From the NCBI GenBank assembly GCA_013813265.1, contig JACCRY010000114.1:1-46233 (forward strand): a stretch of DNA of 46,233 bases, read 5' to 3'. Shown in pieces: positions 8,489 to 15,021 of this stretch. The notes beneath the pieces are model-generated. The model did not search any database. It was not told the DNA's origin and saw only the letters and a list, made by a program, of their open reading frames with translations. Each line of letters begins with the position of its first letter. The first letter of the stretch is position 1. The translations under genes and the position numbers were made by a program. The DNA comes from Parachlamydiaceae bacterium (GTDB lineage: Bacteria; Chlamydiota; Chlamydiia; Chlamydiales; Parachlamydiaceae).

Positions 8489-9182
8489 CTAATCCCACTT
8501 AATTTTGCCACTCATAGGTTTTAGCCAAAAGTTACAGCACTCTAGAGGGACAATGTATGTTTTGACTTTTTCACAAGAACGCACCTCTACGAAATCGAAA
8601 GAAGGGTATAAACCATAAGAAGTATCTATAGGGGAACGAAACCCAAAGAGCAATAAGTCTTCGCCTTCGTAGTTATTAGTTTTTAGAACCCAGTCTTTCA
8701 TTTCTAATTGAGTCGTTATTTCGCATACGACTTCATATTTTGCTCTTTCATCAGGGAAAGTTATACGGCTATTCCATTCTAGTACACCATGGCATTTAAA
8801 TTGTGGGGTTGAGCTGCGTCAAAGCCCCGGGGTTGTAACAAAAAAAATGGCTTCATATGCCCATATTAACCCATTTTTTTTGTTTCAACCGCGGGAGCTT
8901 TCACGTTAGCCCAACCCGACAATTTAAGTGCCATGGTGTACTAGAGGTGCGAGATATTTACCTTTACCAAGGATCTCTCTTTCTATTAAAAATTCCCAAT
9001 TCATTTGTATCCAATCATCAATAAAATTTCCATCTTCCTCCCAGTCATGATTTTCCATTAAAATATCCACGGATGGCCATGAGATGTTCAAAAAGTTTCT
9101 AAACATCACAATATGACTTGTAATATCGATTGGTGAAGTAGCTAAATTATTCAACAAAGTAACCAAACCTTTTTTTCTTCAA
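8489..9182 (-). pseudogene. Immunity-like family C, copy 2, split by inverted-repeat insertion
   Basis: This copy matches the intact 176-residue gene at 11548-12078 throughout, except for two lesions. First, an additional T in the poly-T run at the start (about 9171-9177) shifts the first codons out of frame. Second, a 158-bp palindromic element is inserted at 8783-8940 within the codons after GKGKYLA. The remaining N-part (8924-9166) and C-part (8489-8701, IVPLECCNFWLKP) each read openly but separately. Confidence 0.85.
8783..8940. mobile_element. 158-bp MITE-like inverted-repeat element with CTAG target duplication
   Basis: The element begins TACACCATGGCA and ends with its complement TGCCATGGTGTA; imperfect inverted repeats extend for about 65 bases each side and meet near the centre, so the whole unit can fold into one hairpin. 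It is flanked by CTAG at 8779-8782 and 8941-8944. The uninterrupted paralogue (11835-11850) has a single CTAG at this point, proving insertion with a 4-bp target duplication. It has no coding capacity and would need a transposase supplied elsewhere. Confidence 0.85.
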
Positions 9183-9187
9183 CTCAT

Positions 9188-9449
9188 TCAGATTTTTTTT
9201 TCAGCTTTATATTGAATGAAACTTTCTAAAGAATGTAAGTAGGTGCCACCCAAGTCTTTCAAATCTACACCCATTAAATACTCAATCCCATCCCCAATTC
9301 GATCTTCTTCACTTGGAGGATCATACTGCAATTATCATTATCTTCAGCCAGTTGAAACTTTGTGCCCAAGATGCAAGTTGCTCTCGAGATTTTTCCTCTC
9401 TAATTAGTGATTCAAATGCTAGCCTTATTTCATCCAAACAAATTTTCAT
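9188..9449 (-). pseudogene. Immunity-like family E, copy 1, frameshifted
   Basis: From ATG 9449 the sequence reads MKICLDEIRLAFESLIREEK and on to SWAQSF, then shifts frame; the next frame gives DPPSEEDRIGDGIEYLMGVD and ends FIQYKAEKKI at 9188. Joined, it would be about 87 residues, a small acidic protein of a type I associate with toxin-immunity loci but cannot name. It lies directly upstream of family C in both copies, so E and C moved as a unit. Confidence 0.65.
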
Positions 9450-9496
9450 TTTTCACCTAGTTCCCATGAAGTTTCCTTCGCCACTATATTATTTTT

Positions 9497-9580
9497 TTCT
9501 CAGCAAATTTTTTTTTGCTTTTTTCCTAATGCCTCTGAAATGTGCTAATGGAATTGTCCACCCGTTCGCACAAGCTTGAT
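9497..9580 (-). pseudogene. Fragment of immunity-like family F
   Basis: About 75 bases match the 3' part of the gene at 10606-10830 (shared GCTAATGG, TGTCCACC and TAATGCCTCT segments), with several indels. The rest of that gene is missing here. The remaining bases up to 9690 contain nothing I can assign. Confidence 0.5.
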
Positions 9581-9691
9581 AAATCATGAGGTATTTTGTT
9601 TGGAATACTGAGTAATTTTAGTTTAGCAGTGTGGAGAATCTTAAGCACACTTCCTAGCAATTGCATTAATAGAATTCCCTAAATGTAGGTG

Positions 9692-10000
9692 CTAAGTGCA
9701 GATCCTGGTCACCTGCCCATCGGCTATTTCTTTGCCTTCCCATAAAGTTATATCCTTTCCAATTGATAAATTTGCCAATGCTAGATCTTTATCTAAAAAT
9801 ATAACCGGAATTTCATAATATTTTCCTAATTCTATGTCTTTATCTTCAATTAATAAACGGCAGTCGTATCCTTTACCATCGACAATCAAAGGGTATGCAT
9901 AAAAATTTGGTCCCTGCGGCGTTTTACGCTTCAAAGGCGTTTTGCGCCCCCCTTCCGAGCTTGTTCTGAATCTCACTTTGATATAAATATCAAACTTCAT
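9692..10000 (-). CDS. Small protein resembling EF-Tu domain III, possible immunity protein (family G)
   Basis: This intact 102-residue protein begins MKFDIYIKVRFRTSSEGGRK TP, which resembles the start of the C-terminal beta-barrel domain of EF-Tu (xEEGGRxTP), and continues with alternating strands (FYAYPLIVDGKGYDCRLLIE). It lacks any G domain. Small EF-Tu-domain-III-like proteins occur as stand-alone hypothetical proteins. In this array it is probably an immunity protein, perhaps against a toxin that targets EF-Tu, but that is speculation. A purine-rich AAAGGGG precedes the ATG by seven bases. No second copy is present in the window. Confidence 0.6.
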   Translation of the reverse strand: MKFDIYIKVRFRTSSEGGRKTPLKRKTPQGPNFYAYPLIVDGKGYDCRLLIEDKDIELGKYYEIPVIFLDKDLALANLSIGKDITLWEGKEIADGQVTRICT

Positions 10001-10033
10001 TTTAAACCCCTTTATTTAGGTAATGCCATCCAA

Positions 10034-10060
10034 TTCATAACTTCATAACTTCATAACTTC
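10034..10060. repeat. Short tandem repeat, TTCATAAC(T) x3
   Basis: Three adjacent copies of a 9-base unit (CATAACTTC) lie in the non-coding gap between family D copy 2 and family G. It resembles simple slippage; no function is suggested. Confidence 0.7.
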
Positions 10061-10184
10061 AGGAATTAGCTTTCCTAAGCTTTGATCACGAATTATCCCT
10101 GCCGGGATCCCCTGTAGCTGCCTCAATAAATAGAATCACGTATTGATAGTGGAGCTCCCAGTTCTTTTCAGCCTAAAATGTAGC

Positions 10185-10552
10185 TCATATCTCTATTATC
10201 CTAAATCCTAAGGCAAAAATATCAATAACGGTATTCGTTGAATTACTGATAATTTTAAAATTTTGAGATTATCAAGATTAACACCTTTTTTTGCCTATTC
10301 ATTCCAAATAGACATTAATTCTTCAGAGTTGGTGAAACATTTTGAATTCAAAATATACTCATTAGCTACGATTCCAAAATTAACACTGGCTTTAAAAGCA
10401 TAACATTCATAAAATTCGATAATTGAAATAGAGTCGTTAGGCCATTTTATTAAAAGTCGAACTTTATCCTGTTCTCCGGGCAGATTCCTATCAATATAAA
10501 TAGATAGTAAGTTTGCATCATGCCAGGCTAGATCATTAAAATTTACTTTCAC
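10185..10552 (-). pseudogene. Immunity-like family D, copy 2, 3' frameshift
   Basis: From GTG 10552 the protein reads VKVNFNDLAWHDANLLSIYI then DRNLPGEQDKVRLLIKWPND, continuous where the other two copies are broken, so it shows the ancestral N-terminus. It then breaks after SIWNE at 10295; the tail coding for the conserved end (VIDIFALGFRII-like) persists out of frame down to 10185. An overlapping reading that starts at 10678 lies inside family F and is probably not real. Confidence 0.65.
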
Positions 10553-10605
10553 GAATTGAAAACTCTGCTCTTTAAATATAGTGTCATCTAATTCCACCAA
10601 CAAAG

Positions 10606-10830
10606 TCACTTTCCCAGTAAATGTTTTTTTGCTTTTTCTAATGCCTCTTGAAAATGTGCTAATGGGAATGTCCACCATTCGCCATTTTGCGAAGAAAATA
10701 TTTCGATCACTAGATTTTCTGTTTCTTGTGAAATTTCTGCAATAATTTCATTTTTATAATAAATCTCACACACTAGTTTTTCCAGATTAACGGGGCTAGT
10801 GATGACAAGTTCAAAGTCTTCATATCTCAT
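10606..10830 (-). CDS. Probable immunity protein for the orphan toxin tip (family F, 74 aa)
   Basis: The intact 74-residue protein reads MRYEDFELVITSPVNLEKLV then CEIYYKNEIIAEISQE and ends ALEKAKKHLLGK. Small proteins of this pattern are, in my recollection, found next to Rhs/FHA toxin tips; no Pfam name is claimed. It begins 18 bases after the stop of the orphan toxin tip (10848-11162), the normal toxin-then-immunity order, which makes that tip its likely target. No signal peptide is present. Confidence 0.65.
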   Translation of the reverse strand: MRYEDFELVITSPVNLEKLVCEIYYKNEIIAEISQETENLVIEIFSSQNGEWWTFPLAHFQEALEKAKKHLLGK

Positions 10831-10847
10831 ACTAATTCCAATTTTTT

Positions 10848-11162
10848 TTAGGGTTCTAAAAACATAATAAAATCACCATTTACTGAGAATCTCACACCTC
10901 GATCATTAGGAATTCTTACCTTTATTACATTGCCGTATTTTGGCAAATGCCGTTGAGTCATTGCGCTTTTTGGATGAGTCAAAATATCAGCTAATTGAAA
11001 TTCTCCCTGCATATTTTTATTTGCAGCAGAGCCGGTGGCTTTTGGAAAGGCAGTTTTGGGCCTACTACAGTGTTTTTCTAATGCTCGTCCTGCCCACTTA
11101 AGCAACTCCAAATTTGAGGTTTTTTCTAGAGTAAGTGGACCAATGATTCTAATCCGCATCAA
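10848..11162 (-). CDS. Orphan Rhs-type toxin C-terminal tip
   Basis: The 104-residue frame has the composition of a polymorphic toxin tip: KWAGRALEKHCSRPKTAFPK, then ADILTHPKS, then VIKVRIPNDRGVRFSVNGDF followed by IMFLEP. The V.VR.P..RG.R...G.F..FLEP ending is a signature I have seen at the C-terminus of several Rhs/contact-dependent toxins, but I cannot state the biochemical activity. It has no RHS delivery domain or signal peptide, so it is an unattached cassette left behind by tip replacement. It overlaps the end of the Imm32 gene by 14 bases and is followed by family F. Confidence 0.65.
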   Translation of the reverse strand: MMRIRIIGPLTLEKTSNLELLKWAGRALEKHCSRPKTAFPKATGSAANKNMQGEFQLADILTHPKSAMTQRHLPKYGNVIKVRIPNDRGVRFSVNGDFIMFLEP

Positions 11163-11406
11163 TCCATTTAAATATTTTCACATGATTAATTATTTCATTT
11201 TCCTGATTTTGCTTTTCACTTGACAGTCCATCTCCACCCCATTCAGTTGTCATTAAATGAACATGATCGCAATCAGTCTTAGAAAGAAGAGAATCAATCA
11301 CAGTCTTTAAATTCTCTAACCCCTTTTGATTTGCATGAATTTCGAGCATTTCATTTTTAGCATCAAATTCAAAAGTTAATAAACAATGTTTTTTATTTGA
11401 GTTCAT
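11149..11406 (-). CDS. Imm32-like immunity protein
   Basis: This 85-residue protein has the features of the Imm32 immunity family: a beta-rich start, LEIHANQKGLENLKTVIDSL, then DHVHLMTTEWGGDGLS and a final NEIINHVKIFKW. Imm32 proteins protect the producing cell from a cognate polymorphic toxin. A relic of the corresponding toxin end (ELPHVDVHYNIPVNG) runs directly into its start, but the toxin itself is gone, so the gene is an orphan immunity gene. A decayed duplicate lies at 8092-8346. Confidence 0.75.
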   Translation of the reverse strand: MNSNKKHCLLTFEFDAKNEMLEIHANQKGLENLKTVIDSLLSKTDCDHVHLMTTEWGGDGLSSEKQNQENEIINHVKIFKWIDAD

Positions 11407-11409
11407 ATA

Positions 11410-11547
11410 GTTTTTCTCCTAAAGGGAATCCTTGTTTCTCTATGCCATTAACGGGGATATTGTAATGCACGTCCACATGTGGAAGTTCAATAACGCAACC
11501 TTTGTAATTTTCGCTGTGAGCTTAAAATAATATTTTTACTTTTTTGT
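11410..11547 (-). pseudogene. Toxin C-terminal tail remnant preceding Imm32
   Basis: Between the family C stop and the Imm32 start, one frame is open and reads HSENYKGCVIELPHVDVHYN, continuing IPVNGIEKQGFPLGEKLYEL before a stop that overlaps the Imm32 start codon region. The overlap of a foreign C-terminal tail with an immunity start is typical of a toxin/immunity junction. Only ~40 codons remain. Confidence 0.5.
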
Positions 11548-12078
11548 CTAATCCCACTTAATTTTGCCACTCATAGGTTTTAGCCAAAAGTTACAGCAAT
11601 CTAAAGGAACAATGTATGTTTTGACTTTTTCAAAAGAGCGAACCTCTACGAAATCAAAAGGAGGATATAAACCATAAGAAGCATTTATAGGGGAACGAAA
11701 CCCAAAGAGCAACAAGTCTTCGCCTTCGTAATTATTAGATTTTAGAATCCAGTCTTTCATCTCTAATTGAGTCGTTATTTCGCATGCGATTTCATATTTT
11801 GCTCTTTCATCAGGGAAAGTTATACGGCTATTCCATTCTAGAGTTGCGAGATATTTTCCTTTACCAAGGATCTCTCTTTCTATTAAAAATTCCCAATTAA
11901 TTTGTATCCAATCATCAATAAAATTTCCATCTTCTTCCCAGTCATGATTTTCCATTAAGACATCCACAAATGGCCATGAGATGTTTAAAAAGTTTCTAAA
12001 CATCACAATATGACTTGTAATATCGATTGGTGAAGTAGCTAAATTATTCATCAGAGTAGCCAAACCTTTTTTCTTCAA
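11548..12078 (-). CDS. Immunity-like family C, copy 1 (176 aa)
   Basis: The intact 176-residue acidic protein contains NISWPFVDVLMENHDWEEDG then NFIDDWIQINWEFLIERE, and a second half with DLLLFGFRSPINASYGLYPP and a conserved end LDCCNFWLKPMSGKIKWD. I do not recognise the family. It is soluble, and its place in the array supports an immunity role. TTG 12078 is the longest start; ATG 12051 (codon 10) is an alternative. Copy 2 (8489-9182) is broken, so this is the only functional copy. Confidence 0.6.
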   Translation of the reverse strand: MKKKGLATLMNNLATSPIDITSHIVMFRNFLNISWPFVDVLMENHDWEEDGNFIDDWIQINWEFLIEREILGKGKYLATLEWNSRITFPDERAKYEIACEITTQLEMKDWILKSNNYEGEDLLLFGFRSPINASYGLYPPFDFVEVRSFEKVKTYIVPLDCCNFWLKPMSGKIKWD

Positions 12079-12083
12079 CTCAT

Positions 12084-12345
12084 TCAGAATTTTTTTTCAG
12101 CTTTATATTGAATGAAACTTTCTAAAGAATGTAAGTAGGTGCCACCCAAGGGTTTCAAATCTACACCCATTAAATACTCAATCCCATCCCCAATTCGATT
12201 TTCTTCACTTGGAGGATCATACTGCAATTATCATTATCTTCAGCCAGTTGAAACTATGTGCCCAAGATGCAAGTTGCTCTCTAGATTTTTCCTCTCTAAT
12301 TAGAGAATCAAATGCTTGCCTTATTTAATCCAAACAAATTTTCAT
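12084..12345 (-). pseudogene. Immunity-like family E, copy 2, nonsense and frameshift
   Basis: This copy repeats 9188-9449 closely. Codon 7 is TAA instead of GAA, and the same internal frameshift after SWA.SF is present. Because both copies share that frameshift, the gene was already broken when the E-C block duplicated. It ends at a TGA at 12084-12086, just upstream of family C. Confidence 0.65.
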
Positions 12346-12357
12346 TTTTCACCTTAA

Positions 12358-12688
12358 TTTCTCTAGTTTCATCATAAAATGCTAGAGCGTAATGTTTGCA
12401 TTTACTTAAAATTCTATCTCTTTCATCCCCAAAGTCACGCATCCAAGCTGAATCCAATATTTAAAAAAAATGCACCATCTACCGGCAAGCCGAATAAATA
12501 TCCTGTTGTTGAAAATTCTTCCCCCGATTACTTTATAGGCAACAACTCTTGACATTTAGCAATCCAGTAAGTATCATCATCGTCTCTATGATAAATTATT
12601 TTGAATCCAATTATAATCAGATAAACATATTAATTCACAATCTCTGGCCCATGTTCCTGCAACTGGGATTCTATTTTTTCAATTTCAT
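12358..12688 (-). pseudogene. Immunity-like family B, copy 3, degraded
   Basis: This copy matches family B from its start (ATG 12688, MKLKK-type) to about codon 110, with frameshifts near 12650, 12525 and a run of A at 12465. Its last codons are missing; instead it joins the upstream edge of family E at about 12357. This records a recombination junction between two immunity modules. Confidence 0.65.
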
Positions 12689-12777
12689 ATATTTCTCTTA
12701 TTTTATTAATGGAATTAACAGACCCCCTTAATTGACGCAACAATGAGAATATATTGAGGAGGAGTGCCACTAAAATC

Positions 12778-13141
12778 TCATATTTCTATTATTCTATATC
12801 CTAAAGCAAAAATATCAATAATGCTATTCGTTGAATTAGTGATTATTTTGAAACTTTGAAGATTTTCAAGATTGATTCCTCCTTTTGACCAATCCATTCG
12901 GATAGAATTCAATTCTTCAGAGCTGTTGACACATTCTGCAATTAAAATAGACTCACTAGCTACGATTCCAAAATTCATATTGGCTGTAAAAGCATAACAA
13001 TCATAAAATTCGATAGTCGAAGTGGAGTCATCCGGCCAATTAATTAAAAGCTGAATCTTGTTCTCCTGGCTTATTCCTATCAATATAAATAGATATTAAG
13101 CTTGCATCATGCCAAGCTAGATTATTAAAATGATCTTTCAT
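12778..13141 (-). pseudogene. Immunity-like family D, copy 1, frameshifted
   Basis: From ATG 13141 it reads MKDHFNNLAWHDASLISIYI then DRNKPGEQD, shifts by one base, and continues KIQLLINWPDDSTSTIEFYD to a stop at 12778 after FALGYRIIEI. The downstream part is fully open (from about 13083). The lesion lies close to that in copy 3 but is not identical. Immunity role is inferred from context only. Confidence 0.65.
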
Positions 13142-13182
13142 GGATTGAATCCTGGATGTAGATATAAATAATATGAGAAACT

Positions 13183-13581
13183 TCAACTTGTAAGGCACGA
13201 GATTTGTGGTTTTTCTTTTAATTGTTCAAAAACAATGTCACGAGTAATAATTTCTATTGTTTCATCATAAAATTCTAGAATGTAATGCTTGCATTTACTT
13301 AAAATTCTATCTTTTTCATCCCCAAATTCACGCATCCAAGGTGAATCCAATATTTCAAAAAATGCACCATCTACCGGCAAGTCGAATAAATATCCTGTTG
13401 TTGAGAATTCTTCCCCTATTACTTTATAGGCAACGACTCCTTGACATTTAGCAATCCAGTAAGTATCATCGTCGTCTCTATGATAAATTATTTTGAATCC
13501 CTTGCCCTGAGACAAGCATAATAATTCACAATCTCTTGCCCATGTCCCAGCAGCTGGGATGTCTATTTTTTCTATTTTCAT
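13183..13581 (-). CDS. Immunity-like family B, copy 2 (132 aa)
   Basis: The intact 132-residue protein is closely similar to that at 14605-15003 over its whole length (MKIEKIDIPAAGTWARDCEL, then TTGYLFDLPVDGAFFEILDS, then ETIEIITRDIVFEQLKEKPQ). Differences cluster around residues 25-45, which could alter specificity for the toxin. It lacks the GGAG ribosome-binding site that precedes copy 1. Probably a diverging spare immunity gene. Confidence 0.65.
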   Translation of the reverse strand: MKIEKIDIPAAGTWARDCELLCLSQGKGFKIIYHRDDDDTYWIAKCQGVVAYKVIGEEFSTTGYLFDLPVDGAFFEILDSPWMREFGDEKDRILSKCKHYILEFYDETIEIITRDIVFEQLKEKPQISCLTS

Positions 13582-13668
13582 CTAATTATCGACGTTCCTA
13601 TTGTTGTTATCACTAAGTCTTTTCAGCTTCTCCTTGCAATTATTTGAAAGCGCTCATCCTCTTTGAAA

Positions 13669-14007
13669 TTAACTAGAAATAGAGGTTTTGAATTTATCTC
13701 TAATTTTCAATGCCTCGGGTATCGTTACTCCCAAACGTGTTTCAAATTCCCATTCATCAATCTCTTTAAAAATTTCACCGAATGAATTTTTAATAAAAAT
13801 TATTTCTGAGTCTTCAAGAACAAGCTCTACGGCTCTTTCTTCACCTTTCTTTTGTAAAATTTTTTTAAAAAAAATTATTGCAGTCTGTTTTGTAAAGCCT
13901 GTTGCTTTTTCGAGGTTATTAATGTAAAAACCATTGCAAACCTCATTAATAATGTTTACTAATGTGCAATATTCGTCATAATCTAATGTAGTCTTTGTAA
14001 TATTCAT
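13669..14007 (-). CDS. Immunity-like protein X (112 aa)
   Basis: This is a single-copy, 112-residue protein beginning MNITKTTLDYDEYCTLVNII, with a predicted helical first half (a possible small helix-turn-helix-like ATGFTKQTAIIFFKKIL) and a mixed second half. I do not recognise it. It starts about 40 bases after a remnant tail reading DRPGISLSL, stop, which resembles the C-terminus of the Rhs protein (GPPGTSLISPTK). That position suggests it is the immunity partner of an earlier tip variant. Confidence 0.55.
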   Translation of the reverse strand: MNITKTTLDYDEYCTLVNIINEVCNGFYINNLEKATGFTKQTAIIFFKKILQKKGEERAVELVLEDSEIIFIKNSFGEIFKEIDEWEFETRLGVTIPEALKIRDKFKTSISS

Positions 14008-14094
14008 ATTATTTTATTTTAAAATCTCCTCAAAATAATTATTCTTCCTATAGACTTAAAGAAATACCAGGGCGATCTCATCCTTCTCCATCAA

Positions 14095-14487
14095 TTAAAC
14101 CACGTCGTGGCCAAATGAGCCTGGCTCACCTGGAGTTGGGACATAAACAATTTCGCTAAATTTAAAAATCCATGGTTCGTATGTATCTGTTGAAAATATT
14201 TCCAGTCTTTGCCCGTTAGATAAAATAAAAACAGGATCTATTTTGAGAAAATTTGTTTGAAGATCTACATCTAAAATCTCAACATTTTTTAAACAATTAA
14301 TTAGCCTCTCTGAATCTTTATCAAAACAGCCAATAATCATTTTATTTTTTGTAGACAGGCGCCACGCGCTTAATGTATTAAAGTTCCAGGTCGAACCATA
14401 CATTTGAAATACGGTTCCATCCCAGACGACTTCTAAAATCTGTAAGGGAAGATATTTCTTCGCTTGAGCTATCATCTTTTCAATCAT
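14095..14487 (-). CDS. Immunity-like family A, copy 1 (130 aa)
   Basis: Intact twin of 6377-6769, with only a few substitutions, so the duplication is recent or the family is under selection. It contains LQILEVVWDGTVFQMYGSTW and DPVFILSNGQRLEIFSTDTY. No membrane segment or signal peptide is present. Its start overlaps the stop of a toxin-tail remnant (MELHQ, TGA within CAATGA). Immunity function is inferred. Confidence 0.65.
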   Translation of the reverse strand: MIEKMIAQAKKYLPLQILEVVWDGTVFQMYGSTWNFNTLSAWRLSTKNKMIIGCFDKDSERLINCLKNVEILDVDLQTNFLKIDPVFILSNGQRLEIFSTDTYEPWIFKFSEIVYVPTPGEPGSFGHDVV

Positions 14488-14604
14488 TGGTGCAACTCCA
14501 TATGGGAATTAACTCTAACAAAACTCCTACTAGATGCGCCATCCATTCCTTTGGGTGTTGAATAGTTTCTCCCTAAAAGGATTAATTAATCCTTTTATAT
14601 TTTA

Positions 14605-15003
14605 TTACTCGAGCACGTGCGGGATTTGTGGTTTTTCTTTTAATTGTTCAAAAACAATGTCACGAGTAATAATTTCTATTGTTTCGTCGTAAAATTTAAG
14701 AACGTAATGTTTACATTTACTTAAAATCCTATCATCTTCCTCCCCAAATTCAAGCATCCAAGGTGAATCCAATACTTCAAAAAAGGCACCATCTACGGGA
14801 AAGCCCATTAAATATCCTGTTGTTGAAAACTCTTCCCCAATTACTTTATATGCGACGATTCCTTGAGATTTAGCACTCCAGTAAGTATCATCTTCTTCTC
14901 TATGGTAAATTATTTTAAATCCTTTATAATCAGACAAACATAATAATTCACAATCTCTTGCCCATGTCCCCGCAGCTGGGGTGTCTATCTTTTCAATTTT
15001 CAT
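14605..15003 (-). CDS. Family B copy 1: likely cognate immunity protein of the Rhs toxin
   Basis: This 132-residue protein begins 18 bases after the Rhs stop codon, with an AGGAG ribosome-binding site before its ATG, so it is co-transcribed with the toxin and is the best candidate for its direct antidote. It is soluble and acidic (EEDDTYW, FGEEDDRI, DETIEIITRD). Four copies of this family exist in the array, two intact. I cannot assign a named Imm family. Coupling to the toxin gene would keep antidote and toxin levels matched. Confidence 0.75.
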   Translation of the reverse strand: MKIEKIDTPAAGTWARDCELLCLSDYKGFKIIYHREEDDTYWSAKSQGIVAYKVIGEEFSTTGYLMGFPVDGAFFEVLDSPWMLEFGEEDDRILSKCKHYVLKFYDETIEIITRDIVFEQLKEKPQIPHVLE

Positions 15004-15021
15004 CCATTTCTCCTATTTCAT

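Noticed and set aside
10034-10060. Possible CRISPR-like repeat
   Set aside because: Three directly adjacent 9-base units without spacers; simple tandem slippage.
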